64,000 bases of DNA. It comes from Fodinicurvata sp. EGI_FJ10296 (GTDB lineage: Bacteria; Pseudomonadota; Alphaproteobacteria; DSM-16000; Inquilinaceae). Below are positions 32,035 through 40,758 of this stretch, in pieces. Positions within the stretch are counted from its first letter, which is position 1. Every line of letters begins with the position of its first letter. The notes below the pieces were generated by a model. It was not told the DNA's origin. It saw nothing but the letters and a program-made list of their open reading frames with translations, and searched no databases. The stretch is taken from assembly GCF_040712075.1 (NCBI RefSeq), contig NZ_JBFCVL010000011.1, positions 28,861 to 92,860 of the forward strand, read 5' to 3'. The translations under genes were made by a program, and so were the position numbers.

Positions 32035-33685
32035 TGGCTTGCTCCTTGAATGGCTCGATCCCCAGACGCCCGACCAGATCGATGAACCGCTCTTCGGGTC
32101 CGTGCCTATGGGCGAGATAAGTGTCGATCAGGTCTTCAACCACGTCGACGACGCGGTCGGCGGGCACGGCCGGGCCCAGCAACTGACCAAGCGTGGCATC
32201 GTCGTCGGACCGGCCGCCAAGCGTGATCTGGTAGACTTCCTGGCCCTGCTTCTCGACGCCGAGAAGGCCTATATGCCCGACATGATGGTGTCCGCAAGCA
32301 TTGATGCAGCCAGAAATGTTGATGCGGACGGGACCAATGCCGTGCACGCGGTCAATATCGGCAAAGCGGCGTGTGATTGCCTGGGCAATGGGAATGGACC
32401 GCGTGTTGGCCAGACTGCAGAAATCCAGCCCCGGGCAGGCGATGATGTCGGTCAGATGGCCGACATTGGCCGTCGACAGTCCGGACTCGGCCAAAGCGGC
32501 GTAAAGTGCCGGAAGATCGCGCTGACGGACATGGGGCAGAACCACGTTCTGCTGGTGCGTAATCCGAAGTTCACCGAAGCCGAACCGGTCCGACAGATCG
32601 GCCAGGGCCTCGATCTGGGCGGCGGTCGCGTCCCCCGGCGCGCCGTCTTCCGGCTTCAGCGACACCGTCACTGCGGCATAGCCGGGCTTGCGGTGCGGGC
32701 TCACCGATGCCCGATGCCATCGGGCAAAAGCCGGCTCCATCAGCGCGCCCGCCAGCGCCGGATCGTCGCCGTCGAGCGATTCATAAGCGTGCTCCGTGAA
32801 GCGCTCCGCGACCGCCGAAATCATGTCATCGGTCAGCGTCAGCGCCCCGCCGCGGATCGTCTCGAACACCGCATCGACTTCGCGGCGGAAGGCGTCGATA
32901 CCCAGATCGTGGACCAGGATCTTGATGCGGGCCTTGTAGATATTGTCGCGCCGTCCGTGGGCGTTGTAGACGCGCAGAATCGCCTCGACATAGCTCAGCA
33001 GATCCGACGGCTCGACAAACTCGGCGATCGTCTTGCCCAGGAACGGCGTCCGGCCGAGACCGCCGCCGACCAGCACTTCGAAGCCGACATCCCCGTCGGC
33101 CTTGCCATCGCGCCGGCGCATGCGCAGGCCGATGTCGTGAACCTGTACTGCCGCCCGGTCGTTGGGCGATCCGGTCAGTGCAATCTTGAACTTGCGCGGC
33201 AGGAACGAGAATTCCGGATGCAGGCTGGACCACTGGCGCAGGATCTCCGCCCAGATGCGCGGATCGGCGATCTCGTCAGGCGCGACACCGGCAAAGGCGT
33301 CGGTGGTGACGTTGCGGATGCAATTGCCGCTGGTCTGGATGCCGTGCATCTGCGCCGCCGCCAGATCGGCCATCGCGTCGGGCAGATCCTTGAGCGCGAT
33401 CCAGTTGAACTGGATGTTCTGCCGCGTCGTGAAATGGCCGTAGCCGCGGTCATAGGTCCGCGCGACATGCGCCAGCACCCGCATCTGGTCCGACGAGAGG
33501 GTGCCATACGGGATGGCGATGCGCAGCATATAGGCATGGAGTTGAAGATAAACGCCATTCATCAGCCGCAGCGGCTTGAATTCGTCCTCGGTCAGTTCTC
33601 CGGAAAGACGGCGGGCCACCTGGTCGCGGAACTGGTCAACGCGGGCGGAGACCAGAGCCTGATCGTGTTCGTCGTACTGATACAT
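32021..33685 (-). CDS. cysI: Nitrite/sulfite reductase, hemoprotein (siroheme, 4Fe-4S)
   Basis: A 554-residue siroheme enzyme reducing sulfite to sulfide with six electrons. Two ferredoxin-like half-domains begin QLHAYMLRIAIPYGTLSSDQ and TVSLKPEDG. The siroheme/cluster Cys residues are in ACPGLDFCSLANT and GCINACGHHHVGHIG. TTRQNIQFNWIALKDL supplies the substrate-side Arg. Context with cysG and cysH makes sulfite the likely substrate; nitrite cannot be excluded from sequence alone. A long N-terminal frame to 33934 is ignored in favour of the ATG at 33685 behind GAGAAAG. Confidence 0.9.
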   Translation of the reverse strand: MYQYDEHDQALVSARVDQFRDQVARRLSGELTEDEFKPLRLMNGVYLQLHAYMLRIAIPYGTLSSDQMRVLAHVARTYDRGYGHFTTRQNIQFNWIALKDLPDAMADLAAAQMHGIQTSGNCIRNVTTDAFAGVAPDEIADPRIWAEILRQWSSLHPEFSFLPRKFKIALTGSPNDRAAVQVHDIGLRMRRRDGKADGDVGFEVLVGGGLGRTPFLGKTIAEFVEPSDLLSYVEAILRVYNAHGRRDNIYKARIKILVHDLGIDAFRREVDAVFETIRGGALTLTDDMISAVAERFTEHAYESLDGDDPALAGALMEPAFARWHRASVSPHRKPGYAAVTVSLKPEDGAPGDATAAQIEALADLSDRFGFGELRITHQQNVVLPHVRQRDLPALYAALAESGLSTANVGHLTDIIACPGLDFCSLANTRSIPIAQAITRRFADIDRVHGIGPVRINISGCINACGHHHVGHIGLLGVEKQGQEVYQITLGGRSDDDATLGQLLGPAVPADRVVDVVEDLIDTYLAHRHGPEERFIDLVGRLGIEPFKEQANAAA

Positions 33686-33737
33686 GGTCGCTTTCTCGAT
33701 AGCATTGCCGGGGGCCTGAAAAGCCGGAACGCCGGTC

Positions 33738-34103
33738 TCAGGAAACGGGGCCGACTGTCGGATCCAGCCCAGCCGCCGCCGTGGCTGACCGGTCGCCGGC
33801 ATATTTCGGTATCGGCGTTGTCGGACCCGACGCGCGGATGCGCTCGCGAAGGTTCCCTGGCCGGACCGTGCCGTCATCGTCCCGAATGACCGGCGCGACA
33901 TAGGCGCCCACGGCGCGTGGGTCAGCGTCCGCATCGACCAGCAGCGCCCTGGCCGCGTCTTCCGTCGTCACGACGATGGCGCCCGGCAACGATCGCGACC
34001 AGCCGCTGCCGGTCCACCAGAGAACCCCACCATCGGCCAAACCATTCGCGGTCACCACGACGGGCCCCTTCACGCGGAGCTTCTGTTGATGGGGAGACGT
34101 CAT
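33738..34103 (-). CDS. DUF2849 protein
   Basis: A 121-residue protein of the DUF2849 family, typically located between cysG and sulfite reductase in alphaproteobacteria. The N-terminal KGPVVVTANGLADGGVLWWT and AARALLVDADADPRAVGAYV match the family. Its biochemical role is unknown; it is inferred to help sulfite reduction. No signal peptide or membrane segment is seen. Confidence 0.75.
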   Translation of the reverse strand: MTSPHQQKLRVKGPVVVTANGLADGGVLWWTGSGWSRSLPGAIVVTTEDAARALLVDADADPRAVGAYVAPVIRDDDGTVRPGNLRERIRASGPTTPIPKYAGDRSATAAAGLDPTVGPVS

Positions 34104-34149
34104 TCTGCCCTCGTGCTTGCGGGTTCGAACATGATTGGAAAAGGACGGG

Positions 34150-35565
34150 CTATTCGCCAGCGACAGCAAGGAAGCGCGTCTCGGCAGCGTCGATCCAGGG
34201 TCGCGACAGGCTTACGACATCGCCGACGATGAACAGCACCGGCGCCGACGGCGTCGCGGCGGTCAGCGCGGCCAATGCCGGCAGACCGTCGAGGCGGCCG
34301 ACATGCGTCACGGCATCAGGGCGGGTCCCGGAAGCAATGACAGCAACCGGTGTGTCCGGCGCGCGTCCGGCGGCGATGAGCCCGTTGGCGACCGTCGCGG
34401 CGGCACTCCGCCCCATATAAACCGCCACGGTGGTGTCCTCGTCCGCCAGGGGCTGCCAGTTCACCGCCTCTGCGTCGGCGCGCCGGTGCGCGGCAACCGT
34501 CGCCAGCCGCGACGCCAGGCGCCGATGCGTCAACGGCAATTCCAGCGACGCTGCACAGCCAACTGCGGCCGTAATGCCGGGAACGACGTCGAACGCGATC
34601 CCCGCTTCCCGCAGAGCTTCGATTTCTTCGCCACCACGACCGAAAACGAAGGGGTCGCCGCCCTTCAGCCGCACCACCGCGCGACCAGAACGGGCGTGGT
34701 CGATCATCAGCCGGTGGATCGCCTCCTGCCCGAGACCGGGCGTCCCGGCGCGCTTGCCGACGAACACCTTTTCGGCGTCCCGGCGAATGCGGTCCAGAAT
34801 CGGTGCGGTCACCAGATCGTCATAAAGGACGATGTCGGCGTCCTGCAACGCACGCAGGGCCTTGACCGTCAGCAGATCCGGATCGCCGGGACCGGCGCCG
34901 ACCAGTTGCACCGAACCGACCGCGTCCTCGCCTGTTTGCGCATCGCGCAACGACGCGACACCTGCTGCCGCCTCGCCCTCGCGGCCGGCCAACACCGCCG
35001 CGCCGATCGGACCGTCGATCACCCGCTCCCAGAACCGGCGCCGGGCGGCGGTCGACCAGGCGGCAATCGGCGCGCGATGGGCGGCGATGAAGGCACCAAG
35101 CCGGCCTATGCCCTCGGGAAGCAGTGCTTCGATCCGTTCGCGCAACCGCCGGGCCAGGACCGGTGCGCCACCGCCGGTGCCGACGGCCACGACGACATCA
35201 CCGCGATCGACGATGGCCGGAACGATGAAGGTCGACAGATCCGGCCGATCAACGGCATTGAACGGCGTGCCGGATCCGGCCATGCGCGCGGCCACCACTT
35301 CGTCGCGGCCATCGCCGCAGGCGGATACCACGCAGGCATGTTTGTCTGTCAGGTCGACGGTTTCGATCGCGCCATCGATGATGGTGACGCCGCGGTCACG
35401 GACATGGCTTTCCATCGCCGCCACCGGCGTGTCGCCAGCAGGCAGAACGCGCAGATCGGCGCCCGCCGCCAAAAGCAGTGACGCCTTGGCGGCCGCGGCG
35501 TCACCCGCCCCGATCAGCAGGACCGGGCGGCGGCTGAATTTCATGAAAACCGGAAAGTGCAGCAT
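34150..35565 (-). CDS. cysG: Siroheme synthase (multifunctional CysG)
   Basis: A 471-residue fusion enzyme making the siroheme needed by the sulfite reductase downstream. The N-terminal half is the precorrin-2 dehydrogenase/ferrochelatase domain: VLLIGAGDAAAAKASLLLAA binds NAD, then STFIVPAIVDRGDVVVAVGT. The C-terminal half, from about residue 215, is the uroporphyrinogen III methyltransferase: VQLVGAGPGDPDLLTVKAL, LRALQDADIVLYDDLV, VVRLKGGDPFVFGRGGEE. Upstream residues to 35610 are probably not translated. It opens the operon cysG-DUF2849-cysI-DUF934-cysH. Confidence 0.92.
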   Translation of the reverse strand: MLHFPVFMKFSRRPVLLIGAGDAAAAKASLLLAAGADLRVLPAGDTPVAAMESHVRDRGVTIIDGAIETVDLTDKHACVVSACGDGRDEVVAARMAGSGTPFNAVDRPDLSTFIVPAIVDRGDVVVAVGTGGGAPVLARRLRERIEALLPEGIGRLGAFIAAHRAPIAAWSTAARRRFWERVIDGPIGAAVLAGREGEAAAGVASLRDAQTGEDAVGSVQLVGAGPGDPDLLTVKALRALQDADIVLYDDLVTAPILDRIRRDAEKVFVGKRAGTPGLGQEAIHRLMIDHARSGRAVVRLKGGDPFVFGRGGEEIEALREAGIAFDVVPGITAAVGCAASLELPLTHRRLASRLATVAAHRRADAEAVNWQPLADEDTTVAVYMGRSAAATVANGLIAAGRAPDTPVAVIASGTRPDAVTHVGRLDGLPALAALTAATPSAPVLFIVGDVVSLSRPWIDAAETRFLAVAGE

Positions 35566-35803
35566 ATCTATATATTCCAGTTCGAAGGTGCATTTCCGAC
35601 ATAAACACATTCACAGCGTGGAGAAAAGAGTTTTTACATTTTTACATGCAAATTATGTTGTATATGCAGGTGGCTAAAATGCCGGATTATGATGGTTGTG
35701 CGGTGCGAACACCGTTAACCTTTCGCATGGTATGATGCTTCGCCATGGGCGGCTCCGGCATCGCCACCGCCATCGAGTTCCCGAGGATCGAAAGTGGTCA
35801 CGA
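35566..35803. promoter_or_regulatory. Divergent promoter region, cysG / cphB
   Basis: A 238-base gap between the sulfur operon (minus) and the cyanophycin cluster (plus). The part at 35620-35680 is strongly AT-rich for this genome, with a direct repeat TTTTTACATTTTTACA at 35631-35646 and a TGCA-bounded AT block after it. Divergent promoters are expected here; no known operator is recognised. Confidence 0.4.
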
Positions 35804-36679
35804 ATGACAGCAACAAATGAAGGATCATTGTCGATCGGGGCGCTGATCGCCATTGGCGGCGCGGAAGACAAGACGTCCGACTCGGAAATCATGAAGCGCC
35901 TCTTCAGTTATGCGCCCCCCGACAACGCGAAGGTCGGCGTCCTCACAACCGCAAGCGGCATACCCGACGAAGTCTATCCACAGTATGAAACCGTGTTCGA
36001 AGAGCTGGGCGCGACGGAGGTAATTCACCTGAACGTTCGCAAGCGCGAGGATGCACGCGATTCAGCTACTATCGACGCTGTCCGCTCCTGCGGCACGATC
36101 TTCATCACCGGCGGCGACCAGCTTCGCCTGACCCATGTTCTGGGCGGCTCGCCCTTGCTGGAAGCCATTCGAAAAAGGCGCACAGAAGGCGCCGTGGTCG
36201 CCGGCACCAGCGCAGGTGCCGCCGCGATGTCGGCCACGATGATTTATAACGGCGCTGCCGCCGACGCCCTGAAAAAGGGGGCCGTTAACATGAGTGCAGG
36301 TCTGGGCTTCGTTGAAGGCATCGTTATCGACAGTCATTTCCTGGAACGCGGCCGATTCACCCGGCTGATGGAGGTCGGTGCGACCAATCCGGAGTACACC
36401 GGCGTCGGAATCGGCGAAGACGCAGCGGTAATTCTGTATCCCGGATCCCGCGGACCGATACTCGAAGCGATCGGGCCGGGCCATATTATCGTCGTTGACA
36501 GTTCCGACCTGCGCAGTTCCAATGTAACCGATGCGCATAACGGCGATCCGCTGGCACTAGAACACGTCATTATGCATGCCCTGACCAGCGGCCATGGTTT
36601 CGACGTCGGCACACGTCGATTTCTCCAGCCCGACGAGGTCGATCGGGCAAAAAGGGACGCCAGAATTGCAGATTCTTGA
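35804..36679 (+). CDS. cphB: Cyanophycinase
   Basis: A 291-residue serine peptidase of family S51 that cuts the polymer cyanophycin into beta-Asp-Arg dipeptides. GALIAIGGAEDKTSDSEIMK is the usual opening. FITGGDQLRLTHVLGGSPL and VVAGTSAGAAAMS hold the nucleophile Ser near residue 135, and GIVIDSHFLERGRFTRLME gives the conserved DxH region. The start at 35804 is inferred from family length. Its 3' end overlaps the cyanophycin synthetase start by 14 bases, so polymer making and breaking are encoded as one unit. No isoaspartyl dipeptidase is in the window. Confidence 0.92.
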   Translation: MTATNEGSLSIGALIAIGGAEDKTSDSEIMKRLFSYAPPDNAKVGVLTTASGIPDEVYPQYETVFEELGATEVIHLNVRKREDARDSATIDAVRSCGTIFITGGDQLRLTHVLGGSPLLEAIRKRRTEGAVVAGTSAGAAAMSATMIYNGAAADALKKGAVNMSAGLGFVEGIVIDSHFLERGRFTRLMEVGATNPEYTGVGIGEDAAVILYPGSRGPILEAIGPGHIIVVDSSDLRSSNVTDAHNGDPLALEHVIMHALTSGHGFDVGTRRFLQPDEVDRAKRDARIADS

Positions 36680-39314
36680 ACAACGGGCACTTCGCGGCCC
36701 GAACTACTATAACCGCTACCTGACGATATTCATGCGCCTTGATATCGGCGCACTTGAGACCAGACCCAGCGACCAGGTTCCCGGAATGGTCGACCGTTTG
36801 CAGCAACTGATGCCCGGCATCGTCGAACACCGCTGCTCGGTCGGAGAACGCGGCGGGTTCCTGCAGCGGGTCGCTTACGGAACCTACGCCGGCCACATCA
36901 CGGAACATGTGGCGATCGAGTTGCAGAACATGATCGGCTTCTCGGTCGGCTACGGCAAGACGGTCGATAGCTATGATCCCGGCATCTACAATGTCTGCTA
37001 TCGCTATCGCGACGAGGCCTGCGGTCTGGCCGCCGGGCGCGAAGCAGTCGACATCGTCGACCGCCTTTTCAACGGCGGCGATGCCGACATGGACGCCGTC
37101 ATCGCGCGCCTCAAGGTTGTCCGCGACGCGCATATGCTCGGCCCCTCGACCGCCGCCATCGTCGATGCCGCCAAGGCCCGCGGCATACCCTGGTACCGAT
37201 TGACCGATGATACGAGCTACATCCAGCTTGGCCACGGCGCCAGGCAGCAGCGCCTGCAGGCAACCGTCACCTGGAAAACGTCGATCCTTGGCCACGGCAT
37301 CGCCGATGACAAGGACTGGACCAAGCAGATCCTCGGTGACGCCGGCATACCGGTTCCCGCAGGCCGTGTCTGCCACACCTGGGAAGAAGCGGTGTTGGCG
37401 GCCGAGGCCATCGGCTATCCGGTCGTCACCAAGCCGCTCGTGGGCAATCATGGTCGCGGCGTCAGCACCGATATGACCGACGAGGCCGAGTTGCGGGTCG
37501 GCTATGAAGCGGCCCTCGCCCGCCACGAGACTGTGGTCGTCGAGCGTTTCATCAGGGGCGACGATTACCGGCTGCTGGTGATCGACGGCAAGCTTGTCGC
37601 CGCCGCCCGCCGCCGTCCGGCCCATGTTACCGGCGACGGCAGGTCGACACTGAAGCAATTGATCGACAGCGAGAACAGCGATCCACGGCGCGGCATCGGC
37701 CATGAAAACCTGCTGACGCAGATCGACATCGACCGGCAGACCGAACGCCTGATTGCGCAGGCCGGGTTGAGCCTCGACAGCACGATCCCCGAAGGCGAGG
37801 TCGTCTGGCTGAAGCCGACCGCGAACATCTCGACCGGCGGAACGGCAACGGACGTGACCGATGATGTCCACCCCGAGGTCAAATACGCCGCGGAACGCAT
37901 CGGCCGCCTGATCGGCCTCGATATCATCGGCATCGACCTGCTTGCCGAAACGCTGACCCGGCCGCTTGACGAGCAGTCCGCCGGCGTCGTCGAAGTGAAT
38001 GCCGGGCCGGGCTTCCGCATGCATCTATCGCCGACCCACGGCAAGGGCCGTGCCGTCGGCGAAGCCGTCACCGACATGCTGTTTCCCGACCCCGCGGACG
38101 ACGGCCGCATTCCGATCGCCGCCATCACCGGCACCAACGGCAAGACAACCACGACGCGGCTGCTGGCGCATCTGCTGCGCCAGTCCGGGCGCCAGGTGGG
38201 CATGGCCTGCACCGGCACGATCGAGATCGACAATCACGTCATCATGCGCGGTGACTACAGCGGACCAATGGCGGCCCAGATCGTGCTCAGGGAACCCACC
38301 GTCGACCACGCTGTGCTCGAAGTCGCCCGGGGCGGTATCATGCGCCGGGGCCTGGGATTCGACACCTGCGACGTGGGTGTGCTGCTCAACATCGCCAGCG
38401 ACCATCTGGGCGAATACGACATTCATACGCTGGACGAGCTGGCGCGCTGCAAGACAGTGGTCGTCGACGCGGTCAAGCCGGACGGCACCTCGGTGCTCAA
38501 CGCCGACGACCCGCGGGTGATGGATCAGGGAACATACTGGGCAAGCGGCCGGATCGTCTATTTTTCGATGCGCCCGGAAACCGAAGCGCTGCGCGCCCAT
38601 GTCGCCGATCACGGCATCCTGTTCACCGTCGCCGGCGGCAGCGGCAGCAGCCTTGCCGGCGGCCGGATCGTCATGCGCCAGGGTCAGGTAGAGGCCGACG
38701 TGGTCGCGATCGACGACATGCCGATCGCCTTCGAGGGTCACGCGCCATTCAACGTTCAAAACGCCATGGCGGCGGCGGCGGCGGGCTTCGCACTCGGGTT
38801 GACCCTGGGCGACATCAAAATGGGATTGCAGAGCTTCTTCCCCACACCGGGCATGCTCCCCGGACGGACCAATCTCATCGAGGCCGACGGCGTTCGCTGT
38901 CTCATAGACTACGGCCACAATGTCCCGGCGCTGACGGCGCTGGAACCACTCGTGACAGGCCTCAGCGGGGGCGGACGTCGAATCGGCGTGGCCAGCGCGC
39001 CCGGCAACCGGCGCAACGACGATCTGATGGCCCTGGGCGCGCAGATTGCCCGGATGCTGGATCATCTCTATATCTGCGAGTCCGATCCGCGCGGCCGCAA
39101 GATTGGCGAAGCGGCGGATCTGATCCGGCGCGGCGCCGAAGCCGAAGGCGGCTGTACCGTCGAAATCGTCATGGCCGAGAATGCAGCGGTGGAAAAGGCG
39201 ATCGACGCGGCGGTCCAGGGAGATCTGCTGCTGTTGCTGGTCGATGACATCGACGGCGTCGTCCAGCGCCTGAAGGGTCGCAGCTTTTCGCGGCCGGCGC
39301 CTTTGGCGGGCTGA
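36666..39314 (+). CDS. cphA: Cyanophycin synthetase
   Basis: An 882-residue enzyme that builds the nitrogen store multi-L-arginyl-poly-L-aspartate from Asp and Arg with ATP. The N-terminal QILEQRALRGPNYYNRYLTI matches the family start. The ATP-grasp part (about residues 215-475) includes YPVVTKPLVGNHGRGVSTD and AGVVEVNAGPGFRMHLSPTH. The Mur-ligase-like part carries the P-loop ITGTNGKTTTTRLLAHLL near residue 488 and VLEVARGGIMRRGLG. The likely start is a TTG at 36666 behind AAAGGGAC, giving MQILEQ; the longer frame from 36594 would sit inside cphB. It was probably acquired by heterotrophic proteobacteria as a nitrogen reserve. Confidence 0.92.
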   Translation: MQILEQRALRGPNYYNRYLTIFMRLDIGALETRPSDQVPGMVDRLQQLMPGIVEHRCSVGERGGFLQRVAYGTYAGHITEHVAIELQNMIGFSVGYGKTVDSYDPGIYNVCYRYRDEACGLAAGREAVDIVDRLFNGGDADMDAVIARLKVVRDAHMLGPSTAAIVDAAKARGIPWYRLTDDTSYIQLGHGARQQRLQATVTWKTSILGHGIADDKDWTKQILGDAGIPVPAGRVCHTWEEAVLAAEAIGYPVVTKPLVGNHGRGVSTDMTDEAELRVGYEAALARHETVVVERFIRGDDYRLLVIDGKLVAAARRRPAHVTGDGRSTLKQLIDSENSDPRRGIGHENLLTQIDIDRQTERLIAQAGLSLDSTIPEGEVVWLKPTANISTGGTATDVTDDVHPEVKYAAERIGRLIGLDIIGIDLLAETLTRPLDEQSAGVVEVNAGPGFRMHLSPTHGKGRAVGEAVTDMLFPDPADDGRIPIAAITGTNGKTTTTRLLAHLLRQSGRQVGMACTGTIEIDNHVIMRGDYSGPMAAQIVLREPTVDHAVLEVARGGIMRRGLGFDTCDVGVLLNIASDHLGEYDIHTLDELARCKTVVVDAVKPDGTSVLNADDPRVMDQGTYWASGRIVYFSMRPETEALRAHVADHGILFTVAGGSGSSLAGGRIVMRQGQVEADVVAIDDMPIAFEGHAPFNVQNAMAAAAAGFALGLTLGDIKMGLQSFFPTPGMLPGRTNLIEADGVRCLIDYGHNVPALTALEPLVTGLSGGGRRIGVASAPGNRRNDDLMALGAQIARMLDHLYICESDPRGRKIGEAADLIRRGAEAEGGCTVEIVMAENAAVEKAIDAAVQGDLLLLLVDDIDGVVQRLKGRSFSRPAPLAG

Positions 39315-39403
39315 CCGCGCCCAAACGGGAACCGATAGGACCGCGGGCAGTTGGATCGCCTTTATCCCCGCCACAAACCCGGCCCGCCGGAAAGGGAAAC
39401 ATC

Positions 39404-40699
39404 GTGAAAAATATCTTCGTCATCGGTCTCAACGAGATCAACCGCCAACGGCTGCAGAGACTGCGCGGCGTCGACGATATCACGTTCCACGGCGTTATCG
39501 ATCCATCCAGGGTCTACGAGATGGAGGACTACGACATTCCGGCCATGCTGGCGGAAGCCGAGGCAACGCTCAGCGCCTTCGACGGCACCATCGATGCCAT
39601 CGTGGGGTATATGGATTTCCCGGTCTCCACGATGCTGCCGATTCTGTGCCGCAAATTCGGTGTCCGCGCCACCTCTCTGGAATCGCTGCTCAAATGCGAG
39701 CACAAATACTGGAGCCGAACCGTCCAGCGCGAAGTGATCCCCGACCACATCCCCGGTTTCACCTGGTTCGACCCGTTCGACGAGTCCGCACTTGCCCGGA
39801 TCGGCGAAGCCGGCATGTCGTTCCCGTTCTTCGTCAAGCCGATCAAATCCTCGGGCTCGCGCCTGGCATTCCGGATCGATTCACCGGAAGACTTCGACTT
39901 CGCGATCGGCCGGCTTCGCGAGGGCATCGCCTCGGTCGCGGAATCGTTCGACTTCGTCCTCGACCACGCCGATCTGCCGGAGGAAATCCGCGCCGTCAGC
40001 GGCCGTTGCTGCATGGCCGAACAGGTGATCGGCGGACGTCAATGCACACTCGAAGGGTATGTCTACGAGGGTGACGTCGTCCCCTACGGCATTGTCGACT
40101 CGATCCGTTATCCGCAGGTGCTCAGCTTCTTTTACTATCTGTATCCGTCGCAGTTGCCGCAGCGGGTTCAAAAAAAGATGGGCGACCTTGCCCGCACGGT
40201 GATGTCTCATGTCGGCTATGACAATTCGGCGTTCAACATCGAGTTCTTCTGGGACGAGGTGCAGGACCGGATATGGCTGCTGGAAATCAATACCCGGGTC
40301 GCGCAATCCCATTGCGACCTGTTCGAAAAGGTCGACGGCCTGTCCCACCAGCAGGTAACCATCGATCTCGGACTTGGACGGCGTCCGGTCATGCCTCACC
40401 GCGAGGGTGCCTATAATGTCGGCGCGGAGTTCTTCTATCGCGTCTTCTTCGCTGACGCCACGGTCACCCGGGTGCCGACGGCCGAGGAAGTGGCTGCCGC
40501 CGCCGCGAAGGTCCCGGGCACCTTCATCGCGCCGCAAGTGACCGAAGGCATGCGCCTGTCCGATCTTCCCGAACAGGACAGCTACAGCTATGCGGTCGCC
40601 TGCATCTGGATGGGCGCGAACAAGCAGTCGACGCTGCTGTGGAATTACGACCGCGTCCTGAAAGGACTGGACTTCGAGTTCGCCGAGATCGATGGATAG
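39404..40699 (+). CDS. ATP-grasp ligase-like protein
   Basis: A 431-residue protein with a biotin carboxylase-like ATP-grasp fold. Residues 1-100 look like the preATP domain (IFVIGLNEINRQRLQRLRGV). FPFFVKPIKSSGSRLAF is the ATP-binding lysine region near residue 145, CMAEQVIGGRQCTLEGYVYE follows, and FNIEFFWDE with WLLEINTRVAQSHCDLF gives the metal-binding Glu/Asn. Such enzymes join a carboxylate to an amine or thiol with ATP. It sits 89 bases after cphA on the same strand, so it may make or modify a related peptide. The substrate is unknown. Confidence 0.75.
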   Translation: MKNIFVIGLNEINRQRLQRLRGVDDITFHGVIDPSRVYEMEDYDIPAMLAEAEATLSAFDGTIDAIVGYMDFPVSTMLPILCRKFGVRATSLESLLKCEHKYWSRTVQREVIPDHIPGFTWFDPFDESALARIGEAGMSFPFFVKPIKSSGSRLAFRIDSPEDFDFAIGRLREGIASVAESFDFVLDHADLPEEIRAVSGRCCMAEQVIGGRQCTLEGYVYEGDVVPYGIVDSIRYPQVLSFFYYLYPSQLPQRVQKKMGDLARTVMSHVGYDNSAFNIEFFWDEVQDRIWLLEINTRVAQSHCDLFEKVDGLSHQQVTIDLGLGRRPVMPHREGAYNVGAEFFYRVFFADATVTRVPTAEEVAAAAAKVPGTFIAPQVTEGMRLSDLPEQDSYSYAVACIWMGANKQSTLLWNYDRVLKGLDFEFAEIDG

Positions 40700-40758
40700 A
40701 CAGTGAAGACGGCAAGGCTCCCGAACCGGGCGCCGTCTGTCGAACACCGGAGATCCAT

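Noticed and set aside
31940..33889. A 649-codon plus-strand frame opposite the sulfite reductase
   Set aside because: It is antisense to a clear siroheme enzyme. It has no known domains, and its composition is what high-GC third positions create on the opposite strand.
36570..39374. Long minus-strand frames opposite cyanophycin synthetase
   Set aside because: These are shadows of a well-supported gene on the plus strand and are Arg/Gly/Asp-rich without motifs.
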